In this document: one piece after another, positions 44,599 through 53,280 of the stretch | How positions within the stretch are numbered: position 1 is the stretch's first letter | How the letters are laid out: the number at the start of each line of letters is the position of its first letter | Origin: Nocardioides houyundeii | GTDB lineage: Bacteria > Actinomycetota > Actinomycetes > Propionibacteriales > Nocardioidaceae | DNA length: 64,000 bases | Assembly (NCBI RefSeq): GCF_002865585.1 | Contig: NZ_CP025581.1 | Location: 682,001 to 746,000, forward strand | Direction of reading: 5' to 3' | Made by a program: the position numbers and the translations under genes | The notes under the pieces: model-generated | Databases searched by the model: none | Seen by the model: only the letters and a program-made list of their open reading frames with translations | Told to the model about the DNA's origin: nothing

Positions 44599-44769
44599 CG
44601 CCGCCCTTCGGTGCAGATGCGCAGCTGGGGCGGTGCCGACCGGCGTACGACGGCCCCAGGGGCGCAGGTGCGTCGTCAGGGTCGCGGCTGGCGGACCGAC
44701 CGTTGCGGGGACTGAGCCCCATGGGTATATTGCTGATCATGAACACCATCAATAGGTGGTAGGAGAGGA
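44599..44769. promoter_or_regulatory. Intergenic region with ATCATGAA operator variant
   Basis: Most of this gap is GC-rich with no gene. Near its end GGTATATTGCTGATCATGAACACC holds TGATCATGA (44735-44743), one base short of the perfect ATCATGAT core, 27 bases before the next start. Confidence 0.5.
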
Positions 44770-45555
44770 GTGCCCGTGGGCAGCATCGAGGTGGCCGAGC
44801 GCCGCAACGTCGTGTGGATCACCATCAACGCACCGGAGCGTCGCAACGCCTACGACCTGGACATGGCGCGCGCCATGATCACCGCGGTCGAGGACGCCGC
44901 CGAGGCCAACGCGGTGGTGATCACCGGCACGGCCGGCAGCTTCTGCGCCGGCGGCGCGCTGACCCAGCTCGGCGATCCCGACCCGGCCCAGCTGCGCCGC
45001 CTCTTCACCACCTCCCTCAAGCTCCTCGACGCGATCCGCGCCTGCCCGCGCCCGGTGATCGCAGCCGTCGACGGGGCAGCCGCCGGCGGCGGCAACGAGC
45101 TGGTCGTGGCCTGCGACTTCGCGATCGCCACCGAGCGCTCGACGTTCGGCCAGACCGGGCCCAAGGTCGGGTCCGCGCCGGTGCTCGGGGCGACCAACCT
45201 GATGGCCGTGCAGATCGGTGAGCGCCGGGCCAAGGAGATGGCGATGCTGTGCCGTCGCTACTCCGCCGCCAAGGCGCACGAGTGGGGCCTGGTCAACGAG
45301 GTGGTCCCCGACGACGGCCTCGAGGCCGCGGTGGAGCGGATGCTCGACGAGATCGACGCCCTCAGCCCGCGCTACCTGGAGATCGCCAAGACCAGCAGCA
45401 ACCAGTGGTGGAACCTGTCGAAGGACAACATGGCGGCCAACCTCGGCGCCCTGATCCAGGCGATCGGCAGCGACGACATGCTCGAGGGCGCCAGGGCCTT
45501 CCTGGAGAAGCGCAAACCCGACTTCCGTGGCGCCCTGCGCGCCAAGAAGTCCTGA
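44770..45555 (+). CDS. Crotonase family, MenB/BadI-like (possible ring-opening hydrolase)
   Basis: 261 residues from GTG at 44770 after GGAGAGGAG. The oxyanion-hole strands S-F-C-A-G-G-A-L and G-A-A-A-G-G-G-N-E-L are normal, but the second Glu is missing: the segment reads S-T-F-G-Q-T-G-P-K-V-G-S. F-G-Q-x-G-P-K-x-G and the later C-R-R-Y-S-A-A-K-A-H-E-W-G-L are the features of MenB and BadI (2-ketocyclohexanecarboxyl-CoA hydrolase). That group makes or breaks a C-C bond next to a ring ketone. Reverse-Claisen opening of a cyclic beta-keto-CoA is the best guess. It heads a three-gene operon with a ligase and CitE-like protein. Confidence 0.85.
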   Translation: MPVGSIEVAERRNVVWITINAPERRNAYDLDMARAMITAVEDAAEANAVVITGTAGSFCAGGALTQLGDPDPAQLRRLFTTSLKLLDAIRACPRPVIAAVDGAAAGGGNELVVACDFAIATERSTFGQTGPKVGSAPVLGATNLMAVQIGERRAKEMAMLCRRYSAAKAHEWGLVNEVVPDDGLEAAVERMLDEIDALSPRYLEIAKTSSNQWWNLSKDNMAANLGALIQAIGSDDMLEGARAFLEKRKPDFRGALRAKKS

Positions 45556-45570
45556 CGAGGGATTCGACAC

Positions 45571-47226
45571 GTGACTTTCCGCTACTACCGCGACCTCAAG
45601 CCCACCTTCGCCGACCGCTCGCAGTGGGCGCTGCCCACCGTGCTGCGGCACCACGTCGCCGAGCGGCCGGACTCGGTCTGGCTCGACGTGCCCGAGGAGA
45701 GCGCCACCTGGACGTTCGCCGAGATGCTGGCCTCCGCCGAGCGCGTGGGCCGCAACTTCCTCACCAACGGCGCCGGTCAGGGTGACCGCGTGGTGCTGGT
45801 CGCCCAGAACTCCTCGCGCTTCGTGCGCACCTGGATCGGCACCGCGGTCGCGGGCCTGGTCGAGGTGCCCATCAACACCGCCTACGAGCACGACTTCCTG
45901 GCCCACCAGGTGCGCACCGTGGAGGCGAAGCTGGCCGTCATCGACGACGTGTTCGCCGAGCGGTTCGTCGCGGTCAAGGAGGCCGCCTCCACGATCACCA
46001 AGTTCTGGGTGATCGACAACGGCCAGCAGGACAAGGCCATCGAGCTGCTCCGCGAGGCCGGCTGGGACGCCGCGCCGTGGGACGAGCTCGAGGTCGAGCA
46101 GCCGGCCGGCAGCTCCGTCGAGCTGCCCGAGGTGCACCCCCAGGACCTCGCGTCGGTGCTCTTCACCTCCGGCACCACCGGGCCCTCGAAGGGCGTGGCG
46201 ATGCCGCACGCCCAGATGTACTTCTTCGCCGACGAGTGTGTCTCCCTGGTCCGGCTCACCCCCGACGACGCCTGGATGACGCTGACCCCGCTGTTCCACG
46301 GCAACGCCCAGTTCATGGCCGCCTACCCGACGCTGGTCGCCGGTGCGCGCTGCGTGATCCGCAGCAAGTTCTCCGCCAGCCGTTGGATCGACCACGTCCG
46401 GGAGAGCCGGGTCACGGTCACCAACTTCATCGGCGTGATGATGGACTTCATCTGGAAGCAGGACCGCCGCGAGGACGACGCCGACAACCCGCTGCGGGTC
46501 GTCTTCGCCGCCCCGACCGCTGCCACCCTGGTGCAGCCGATGAAGGAGCGCTACGGCATTGAGGCCTTCGTCGAGGTCTTCGGCCTGACCGAGACCTCCG
46601 CACCGATCATCTCGCCGTACGGCGAGGACCGCCCCGCGGGTGCGGCCGGCCTGGCCGCCGACGAGTGGTTCGACGTGGCGCTGGTCGACCCGGCCACCGA
46701 CGAGCCGGTCGCGGTCGGCGAGATCGGCGAGCTGGTGATCCGCCCGAAGGTGCCATTCATCTGCTCCATGGGCTACTACAACGCCCCCGACAAGACCGTC
46801 GAGGCCTGGCGCAACCTCTGGTACCACACCGGCGACGCCCTGCGTCAGGACGAGGACGGCTGGTACTACTTCGTCGACCGGTTCAAGGACGCGCTGCGTC
46901 GCCGCGGCGAGAACATCTCCTCCTACGAGATCGAGACCTCCGTGCTGAGCCACCCGGCCGTGGTGGAGTGCGCGGTGATCGCGGTCCCCGCCTCCACCGA
47001 GGCCGGGGAGGACGAGGTGATGGCCTACGTCATCACCCAGGACGAGGTCACGCCTGCGCAGCTGTGGGAGCACTGCGACGGTCGGATCCCGTCGTTCGCC
47101 GTGCCGCGCTTCCTGCGCTTCGTCGACGAGCTGCCCAAGACCCCGTCGCAGCGGGTGCAGAAGGCCAAGCTGCGTGAGCTCGGAGTCACCGAGGACACGT
47201 TCGACCGCACGCCCGAGACCCGCTGA
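45571..47226 (+). CDS. AMP-dependent CoA ligase (CaiC-like)
   Basis: 551 residues from GTG at 45571. Motifs: L-F-T-S-G-T-T-G-P-S-K-G near residue 200, F-G-L-T-E-T near 335, H-T-G-D-A-L near 420, R-R-R-G-E-N-I-S-S-Y-E-I near 438, and Q-R-V-Q-K-A-K-L near the C-terminus. It is closest to the ligase at 42200 in C-terminal sequence (T-P-S-Q-R-V), suggesting an old duplication with different substrates. Third ligase in the island. It follows the MenB/BadI-like gene by 15 bases and precedes the CitE-like gene by nine. Confidence 0.9.
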   Translation: MTFRYYRDLKPTFADRSQWALPTVLRHHVAERPDSVWLDVPEESATWTFAEMLASAERVGRNFLTNGAGQGDRVVLVAQNSSRFVRTWIGTAVAGLVEVPINTAYEHDFLAHQVRTVEAKLAVIDDVFAERFVAVKEAASTITKFWVIDNGQQDKAIELLREAGWDAAPWDELEVEQPAGSSVELPEVHPQDLASVLFTSGTTGPSKGVAMPHAQMYFFADECVSLVRLTPDDAWMTLTPLFHGNAQFMAAYPTLVAGARCVIRSKFSASRWIDHVRESRVTVTNFIGVMMDFIWKQDRREDDADNPLRVVFAAPTAATLVQPMKERYGIEAFVEVFGLTETSAPIISPYGEDRPAGAAGLAADEWFDVALVDPATDEPVAVGEIGELVIRPKVPFICSMGYYNAPDKTVEAWRNLWYHTGDALRQDEDGWYYFVDRFKDALRRRGENISSYEIETSVLSHPAVVECAVIAVPASTEAGEDEVMAYVITQDEVTPAQLWEHCDGRIPSFAVPRFLRFVDELPKTPSQRVQKAKLRELGVTEDTFDRTPETR

Positions 47227-47235
47227 GGAGCTGAC

Positions 47236-48120
47236 GTGCACCCCTACCGCTCCATCCTCTTCGTCCCCGCCCACAAGCCCGAGTGGGCGCGCAAGGCCCT
47301 GGCCTCCGGCGCTGACTGCCTGGTCATCGACCTGGAGGACTCGGTCCCGGCCGGCCTCAAGGAGGCGGCCCGCGACACCGCACGGCAGACGCTGGCCGAG
47401 CTGCGCGCCGAGTCACCCGACGTGGGTCTCTTCGTGCGGCCCAACGCCCTGGACACCCGGATGTCCGGGGCCGACCTCGAGGCGGTGGTGGGGCCCGACC
47501 TCACCGGCCTCTTCGTGCCCAAGGTCCGCGACGCGGTCGACGTGGTCCGGTGGGAGACGCTGATCGACTGGTTCGAGGCCCGCAACGGGGCCGAGGGCCT
47601 GGAGATGATCGTGCCGGTCGAGATGGTCGAGGCGATCACCAACGCCTTCGAGATCGCCGGTGCCTCGCCGCGGGTGGGCGCCATGATCGGCCCCACCTCC
47701 GAGCACGCCGACATCGCGCGCGCCGTCGGCTACCGCCAGTCCCGCGAGGGCAGCGAGACGCTGTACCTGCGCAGCCGCATCCTGCTGGCCTGCCGTCAGT
47801 ACGGCCTGCACGCCATCACCGGGCTGTGGGAGGACCTCGGTGACCTCGAGGGCCTGCGCGCGTTCGCCGACTACGGCCTGCAGCTGGGCTTCCGGGGACA
47901 GATCCTGATCCACCCCTCCCACGTGCCGGTCGTGCACGAGGTCTTCACGCCCTCCGACGAGGAGGTCGCCTACCACGAGGAGCTCGTCGCGACCGTGGAG
48001 AAGGCCGCTGCCGACGGTCACGGGGCGGTCCGCTTCCGCGGCACCCACGTGGACCTGGCGCACGCCGACAAGGCGCGGGACTGGCTGGTGCACGCACGCA
48101 AGGTGCGCGGCGAGAGCTGA
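47236..48120 (+). CDS. HpcH/HpaI aldolase family, CitE-like CoA-ester lyase
   Basis: 294 residues from GTG at 47236. R-S-I-L-F-V-P-A-H-K near the N-terminus, D-L-E-D-S-V-P near residue 37 (Mg-binding acid), then L-F-V-P-K-V-R-D near 94 and V-P-V-E-M-V-E-A near 128. I-G-P-T-S-E-H-A-D-I near 155 and G-F-R-G-Q-I-L-I-H-P near 220 complete the CitE-like set. No citrate lyase alpha or gamma subunit is nearby, so it is a stand-alone lyase splitting a malyl- or citramalyl-type CoA, or hydrolysing it. It could process the last C4-C5 fragment. A MaoC of the associated type is at 18715. Confidence 0.88.
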   Translation: MHPYRSILFVPAHKPEWARKALASGADCLVIDLEDSVPAGLKEAARDTARQTLAELRAESPDVGLFVRPNALDTRMSGADLEAVVGPDLTGLFVPKVRDAVDVVRWETLIDWFEARNGAEGLEMIVPVEMVEAITNAFEIAGASPRVGAMIGPTSEHADIARAVGYRQSREGSETLYLRSRILLACRQYGLHAITGLWEDLGDLEGLRAFADYGLQLGFRGQILIHPSHVPVVHEVFTPSDEEVAYHEELVATVEKAAADGHGAVRFRGTHVDLAHADKARDWLVHARKVRGES

Positions 48121-48125
48121 CCTGA

Positions 48126-48744
48126 TCCCCGCCGGGGCTGCGCGGCACGCGGGACTCCGACCTGTCGCGGGAGCAGGCCGAGGTGCAGGCGGCGCAGTAC
48201 GCAGCCGCCGAGACCGACGCCCGGCTGACCGAGATGGCCTCCCGGCAGGGGGCCCTCGACGCCGAGCTCGTCCAGCTGGACGAGGCGCTAACAGCCGCGG
48301 ACACCGCCCAGCGGGCCCTGGGCGAGGCGGCCCGAGAGCTCGGGAGCGCCGGCGACTGGACGACGTACGACACGTTCCTCGGGGGTGGCGTCTTCGCCGA
48401 CCTGGCCAAGCACCACCGCCTCGACCGGGCAGGCGCGCTGATGCGCCACGCGGACGCCGCGCTGCGCCACCTCGCCGCCGAGCTGGCCGACGTCCAGGTC
48501 GCGGCCGTGGGAGAGGTCGGGGTCCCCGAGCTCACCCGGACCCTGGACATCTGGTTCGACAACATCTTCAGCGACTGGGCGGTCCGCGACCGGATCAGGA
48601 GGCGTCCGCCCGGGTGCACCACCTCCGCGCCGCCGTGGACGCCCTGGGTCACGAGCTGGCGCGCCGCCGGGCGGGGGTGCAGACCGCCCAAGCCGAGCTG
48701 GCCGTTGGCAGGCGATCCCTGCTCTCCGCCCGCGCTGTGCCCTA
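48126..48744 (+). pseudogene. Decayed coiled-coil protein fragment, frameshifted
   Basis: The in-frame coding signal begins right after the CitE stop without a proper start (L-R-G-T-R-D-S-D-L-S-R-E-Q); the first usable start is GTG at 48183. Heptad-rich helices with many Ala, Glu and Gln surround a conserved core, T-T-Y-D-T-F-L-G-G-G-V-F-A-D-L-A-K-H, known from uncharacterised bacterial proteins of larger size. At 48599 one G is missing and the frame continues as E-A-S-A-R-V-H-H-L to a stop at 48744. So both the start and the middle are damaged. It is probably a remnant left at a junction. Function unknown. Confidence 0.65.
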
Positions 48745-48828
48745 GCCTCCACCCACAAGCGGAGCGTGGGAGCCGCCCCTCGTTGTCATGGCGATACCGG
48801 CGACCCGCTAGCAGCAGGGAGAGGTGCG

Positions 48829-49446
48829 ATGCGTGAGCCGATCGATCTCAGCTACCCCTTCCGGGGCCGGTGGCTGACCCAGAACAGTCCCGCCGACCGG
48901 GTCCCGAGCCACGGCACCACCCTGTTCGCGACGTCCTACGCCATCGACTTCGTCCCGGTCGACGAGACCGGGCGGACCGCACCCGTCACCCTCACGACGC
49001 TGCTGCGCCCCGAGCCCGCGGACCGGTTTCCGGGGTTCGGTCGCCCCGTCCTCGCGCCCGCGTCGGGGACCGTGGTCGCGGTGCACGACCAGGCGCCCGA
49101 CCACGACGCCTTCCGCGGACTGCCCTCGGTGGGCTACGCGCTCACCCAACGTCGCCGGGCGGCCGCGGGCTGGGAGGCGCTGGCGGGCAACCACGTGCTG
49201 ATCGCGCTCCCCGAGGGCCCGGTGGTCGCGCTCTGCCACCTGCAACGCGGCAGCGTCCAGGTGGTGCCGGGGCAGCAGCTGCGGGTGGGCGAGCCGCTCG
49301 GGCGGTGCGGCAACTCGGGCAACAGCACCGAGCCGCACGTCCACCTCCAGGCGATCGACCAGCCCGACGTACGTCGTGCCGGCGCCGTGCCGCTCGCCTT
49401 CGCCGGCCGGCTGCCGCGCAACGGCGAGGTCGTCGACGCCGGGTGA
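48829..49446 (+). CDS. M23 family metallopeptidase-like protein (LytM fold)
   Basis: 205 residues from ATG at 48829 with GGGAGAGG upstream. LytM-type zinc site: H-G-T-T-L-F-A-T-S-Y-A-I-D-F near residue 28 (His and Asp) and H-V-H-L-Q near 168. P-V-L-A-P-A-S-G-T-V-V-A-V near residue 73 is the usual strand pair. There is no signal peptide or membrane helix, so it is either cytoplasmic or exported by another route, which is unusual for an enzyme of this fold. Peptidoglycan is the common substrate of the family. Not related to the catabolic genes around it. Confidence 0.82.
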   Translation: MREPIDLSYPFRGRWLTQNSPADRVPSHGTTLFATSYAIDFVPVDETGRTAPVTLTTLLRPEPADRFPGFGRPVLAPASGTVVAVHDQAPDHDAFRGLPSVGYALTQRRRAAAGWEALAGNHVLIALPEGPVVALCHLQRGSVQVVPGQQLRVGEPLGRCGNSGNSTEPHVHLQAIDQPDVRRAGAVPLAFAGRLPRNGEVVDAG

Positions 49447-49587
49447 CGGCCGCCGCGACCGACGCACCCGCCAAGATGCCCAATTTAAGGGGCACGTCGA
49501 GCGGTCCTCCGACTCGTACAGTCGGAACGCGGCCGAGGCGATCGGCACGGAGCCGAAACCGCTCATCGGTTGCCCGAAGGGGAAGCC

Positions 49588-51363
49588 ATGAAAACTGCGT
49601 CCAAGCTGGTGGCAGCAGGTGCGGCGTCGGTCGTGCTTGCCGCGGTGGCGGTGCCGTCCGGTACTGCTACCGCGGGGCCCGACCGGGCCGCCCAGGTCAG
49701 TGCCTCGAAGGCCTCGAAGGCCTCGAAGGGTGCCGTCACCCCGCGTGACCCCCTGGCGCGGAGGTTCGTGCGCGGTGTCTCGCTCGAGGAGATCACCGAG
49801 CACCAGGTCGCGCTGCAGCGGATCGCCTCGCTCAACGACGACACCCGCGAGGTGTTCTCGCCCGGCTACCAGGAGTCGCTGGAGTACGTCGTCTCGACGC
49901 TGCGCGACGCGGGCCTGAGAGTGCGGGTCGACCGGTTCAACTACCCGGTCTGGGAGGAGTCGCAGCCGCCGGTGCTCAACCAGGTCTCCCCGACGCCGAA
50001 GACCTACGTCCCCGGTGACGCCGAGGATGACAACCAGCCGACGGTCGACTTCATCGCCATGGGCAACTCGCCCACCGTGGAGCTCACCAACGCGCCCGTC
50101 TTCCCCGTCGGCGGCATCGTCGACCCGCCCACGGGTGGCTCGACCAGCGGCTGCGTGGCCGCCGACTACGCCGGCGTGGCGGGCAAGGTGGCGCTGGTCC
50201 AGCGCGGCACCTGCGCCTTCGTCGACAAGTGGGAGCTCGCCGAGGCGGCCGGCGCCACCGGGGTGATCATCTACAACGAGGGCAACACCCCGGAGCGGCA
50301 GAACCCGATCTTCGTGGACGACCAGCCCGACACCCCGGCGACGATCGCCGCGGTGATCTCCAGCTACACCGTGGGCAACGAGCTGCTGCAGGCCTACAAG
50401 GCCGGCCAGAACCCGACGGTCGACGTCAAGGTCTACGGCACGTTCACCGACCGCTTCCTCCCGCAGGTGATCGCGGAGACCCGCGGCGGCGACCCCGACC
50501 ACGTCGTCGTGGTCGGCGCGCACCTGGACTCCGTGCCAGCCGGGCCGGGGATCAACGACGACGGGTCCGGCGTGGCGACGCTGCTCGCCCAGGCCGAGGA
50601 GCTCGCCGAGGGCCGGCACCACCTGCGCAACAAGATCCGCTTCGCGTTCTGGGGAGCCGAGGAGAACGGCCTGGTCGGGTCGGTCTACTACGCGCTGAAC
50701 CTGAGCCAGCGCGAGGTGGACCGGATCGACGTGATGCTCGACTACGACATGCTCGCCTCGGCGAACTACGTCCGCTTCGTCTACGACGGCGACGGCAACG
50801 CCGCGCCCGACAACCCGGCGGGCCCCGCCGGCTCCGGCAAGGTCGAGCAGGTCCACGACGACTGGTTCCGCTCACAGGGCCTGACCAGCGAGCGCACCCC
50901 CTTCGACGGTCGTTCCGACTACGTCGGGTTCACCCTGCGCGACATCCCCGCGGGTGGCGTGTTCGCCGGCGCCGAGGGCGTGAAGACGCCTGAGCAGGCG
51001 GCGGAGTACGGCGGGTCGGCAGGCTCCTGGTACGACCCGTGCTACCACCAGCCCTGCGACAACCTGAGCACCGTCCTGACCGGGGTGCCGCCCCTGGAGG
51101 CCGAAGGGCTCGCCCCCGAGGGCGACGAGGCCGCCAAGCGTGCGGCCCAGCGCGAGATGGCCGGGGGAGCGTTGACCGGCCTGGACGAGATGTCGGACGC
51201 CGCCAGCTACGCCGTGTACTACTTCGGGGCCTCGAAGGACCCGTTCGGCACGCGTGGTCACCGGCCCGACAAGGCAGAGGGCAAGGCGCAGGGCAGGGCG
51301 CAGGGCAGGGCGGAGGCGGGCCACGGCTATCCGTGGCGGGGGCACCACCGCAACCGTCGCTGA
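49588..51363 (+). CDS. Secreted M28 family aminopeptidase with PA domain
   Basis: 591 residues from ATG at 49588 after AAGGGGA. A signal peptide ends near T-A-T-A-G-P, followed by a K-A-S-K-A-S-K-A-S-K spacer encoded by a 9-bp repeat. PA domain about 150-275 (G-K-V-A-L-V-Q-R-G-T-C-A-F, G-A-T-G-V-I-I-Y-N-E). The M28 zinc ligands are in V-G-A-H-L-D-S-V near 312, N-D-D-G-S-G, W-G-A-E-E-N-G and C-Y-H-Q-P-C-D near 485. It is a secreted aminopeptidase or lipoprotein-like LpqL relative that trims peptides outside the cell. The C-terminus ends in a Lys/Arg/Gly-rich tail. Separate from the catabolic pathway. Confidence 0.9.
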   Translation: MKTASKLVAAGAASVVLAAVAVPSGTATAGPDRAAQVSASKASKASKGAVTPRDPLARRFVRGVSLEEITEHQVALQRIASLNDDTREVFSPGYQESLEYVVSTLRDAGLRVRVDRFNYPVWEESQPPVLNQVSPTPKTYVPGDAEDDNQPTVDFIAMGNSPTVELTNAPVFPVGGIVDPPTGGSTSGCVAADYAGVAGKVALVQRGTCAFVDKWELAEAAGATGVIIYNEGNTPERQNPIFVDDQPDTPATIAAVISSYTVGNELLQAYKAGQNPTVDVKVYGTFTDRFLPQVIAETRGGDPDHVVVVGAHLDSVPAGPGINDDGSGVATLLAQAEELAEGRHHLRNKIRFAFWGAEENGLVGSVYYALNLSQREVDRIDVMLDYDMLASANYVRFVYDGDGNAAPDNPAGPAGSGKVEQVHDDWFRSQGLTSERTPFDGRSDYVGFTLRDIPAGGVFAGAEGVKTPEQAAEYGGSAGSWYDPCYHQPCDNLSTVLTGVPPLEAEGLAPEGDEAAKRAAQREMAGGALTGLDEMSDAASYAVYYFGASKDPFGTRGHRPDKAEGKAQGRAQGRAEAGHGYPWRGHHRNRR

Positions 51364-51373
51364 GCAGGACCCC

Positions 51374-51413
51374 TGGACCCCTGCGCGCGACGTCAGCCGG
51401 GTGCAGGGGTCCA
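51374..51413. terminator. Hairpin terminator candidate
   Basis: TGGACCCCTGC and its exact complement (51374-51384, 51403-51413) form an 11-bp stem with an 18-base loop just after the peptidase gene. Confidence 0.6.
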
Positions 51414-51463
51414 TCCCGTCCCCGGACTGCTGCGCGAGGTGGGAGCCAGATAGCCTCCGGCAG

Positions 51464-53200
51464 ATGCCCAGTCCGCCCCCGTCCAGCGCTCGTCGGCGCA
51501 GCGCGTCACGGCGCCGGAGCCGGACGCGACAGCCGCCGCGGCCTCTGCCGAGCGCCGGGCCCGGCGAGCGGCTGTGGGTGCTCGACGTCCCCTACGGCAC
51601 CCAGGTCGACGGCGCCACCTGGCACCCGGGCGTCAAGACCCACCTGTACGTCGGCCCCGCCCTGCCCGCGCACCTCGCGCCGTACGCCCCGGGTCCGTAC
51701 ACGCTGGGCCGGTTCGTCGAGAACACCCTGAACCCCGACGACCCGACGCCCAGCCCCGAGCCGACCAACGCGCTCGAGCCCCGCAGGATCCAGTTCGAGG
51801 CGGCCGACGCGATCGCGGCGCGGGCCGCGGCGGGGGGACGGCAGTTCCTGCTGGCCGACGAGCCGGGGGTGGGCAAGACGATCTCGGCCGTCCTCGGGGC
51901 GACGGCGGTGGGTGACCTCCGCGGCGCGCGCCGGGTGCTCGTCGTCGCCGACCGGCCCGCCGCGATCACCATCGGCCACTGGTGCCGCACGATCACGGCG
52001 CTGGGCGACGGGGGTCTGGAGTGGGTCGTGATCACCTGGGACCGGCTGGAGAAGGTCACCGACCACACGTGGGACGTGATCATCGCGGACGAGGCGCACG
52101 CACTGCGGCGGACGACGACGAAGCGGTGGAAGCTCTGGACGAAGGTGTCGGGGCACGGGCGGCCGCACGACCAGGCGCCGTTCGTCATCGCGACGACCGC
52201 GACGCCGGGACACACGCCGCTGGAGCTGCCCTACCTCGCTCCCGCCTATGCGCAGGTGCTCGGCGAGCCGATGAAGGAGTGGACCTCGGCGACACAACCC
52301 GGGGCCGCGTTCGCAGGCGCCCTCGAGCGCCACGGCGTCGAGGTGGAGCACGGCCGCTACGGCGCGACCTGGACCACCGATCCCGCGCGACGCGCGGCGG
52401 ACCTCAAGCTGGTCCGCGGCTGGCTCACCGAGGAGCGGCCTCCGGCGATGCTGCACCGCGCCGCACCGTGGGGGCCGGTGCCGATCTCCGGCATGCCGGT
52501 GGCCCTCACCCCGGCGGAGCGGTCCTCCTACGAGGCGGAGTGGGGAGCGTTCTGTCGCGAGATGGACCTCGCGCGACGCGGCCGCAACAAGGCGTTGGGT
52601 CGCGCCGCGCTGCTGCGCTTCCGGCAGAAGGCCGGGTTGATCCGGGTCGACTCGACGGTCGCCTGGATCGCCCAGCAGGTCCAGGCCGAGCGTCAGGTGG
52701 CGTGCTCGGTGGAGTTCGTCAGCACCGCCGCCGACCCCATCGCCGACCGGCTGCGCGACTCCGGCATCGAGGTGGCCACTATCTACGGCGGCGACCGGTT
52801 CGACGCCGAGGCCGAGCGGCTGAGGTTCCAGACCGGAGAGGCGAAGGTCTGCGTCTTCACCACGGTCGCCTCGATCAGCCTGCACGCCGGCGAGACTCTC
52901 GCCGACGGCCGCCGGGCGAGCACCGAGCCCCGGGTCGGCATCTTCCACCAGGCCCGCTTCTCGGGCATCGCCGCCCGGCAGGTGACCGGTCGCACCCATC
53001 GCGACCACCAGGTCTCGCCCTGGCACATCGCCTATGCCGAGGGCACCGTGGAGGAGCAGGTCGGCAAGGTCATGGTGGAGCGGATCGCCGCGGCCTCCGA
53101 CTCGGTGGGAAGCGACACCACCGGCCTCGCGGACCTGGCGCAGCTCCTCGGGGCGGACTGGCTGCCGCCCACGACGCTGACAGCCGACGGGACGGCGTGA
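51464..53200 (+). CDS. SNF2/DEAH-type helicase-like protein
   Basis: 578 residues from ATG at 51464; the frame is open further upstream but the stretch there overlaps the terminator hairpin. The N-terminus (about 1-35) is very basic (R-R-R-S-A-S-R-R-R-S-R-T-R). Helicase motif I is D-E-P-G-V-G-K-T near residue 138, motif II D-E-A-H near 215, motif III A-T-T-A-T-P near 244, and the C-terminal half has V-T-G-R-T-H-R-D-H as motif VI. The single-chain layout and short length resemble phage or mobile-element helicases. No phage genes are visible beside it. It is flanked by hairpins on both sides, as an independent unit. Confidence 0.8.
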   Translation: MPSPPPSSARRRSASRRRSRTRQPPRPLPSAGPGERLWVLDVPYGTQVDGATWHPGVKTHLYVGPALPAHLAPYAPGPYTLGRFVENTLNPDDPTPSPEPTNALEPRRIQFEAADAIAARAAAGGRQFLLADEPGVGKTISAVLGATAVGDLRGARRVLVVADRPAAITIGHWCRTITALGDGGLEWVVITWDRLEKVTDHTWDVIIADEAHALRRTTTKRWKLWTKVSGHGRPHDQAPFVIATTATPGHTPLELPYLAPAYAQVLGEPMKEWTSATQPGAAFAGALERHGVEVEHGRYGATWTTDPARRAADLKLVRGWLTEERPPAMLHRAAPWGPVPISGMPVALTPAERSSYEAEWGAFCREMDLARRGRNKALGRAALLRFRQKAGLIRVDSTVAWIAQQVQAERQVACSVEFVSTAADPIADRLRDSGIEVATIYGGDRFDAEAERLRFQTGEAKVCVFTTVASISLHAGETLADGRRASTEPRVGIFHQARFSGIAARQVTGRTHRDHQVSPWHIAYAEGTVEEQVGKVMVERIAAASDSVGSDTTGLADLAQLLGADWLPPTTLTADGTA

Positions 53201-53233
53201 GCGAGCACCTGCGCCACACCGCCACGACGCGCA

Positions 53234-53265
53234 GGAGGCCGCGCACCTGTCGGTGCGCGGCCTCC
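53234..53265. terminator. Strong bidirectional hairpin terminator
   Basis: GGAGGCCGCGCACC and its exact complement form a 14-bp stem with loop TGTC between the convergent helicase and crotonase genes. Confidence 0.9.
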
Positions 53266-53280
53266 GGTGACGAGCTGGTC

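Noticed and set aside
44749..47274. A very long open frame on the minus strand opposite the crotonase and CoA ligase
   Set aside because: It is the codon shadow of two well-conserved plus-strand enzymes in GC-rich DNA; its translation is low-complexity Gly/Arg/Leu/Val/Asp with no domain.
51464..53200. Prophage
   Set aside because: Only one helicase-like gene is present; no integrase, capsid, terminase, lysis or att repeats were seen.
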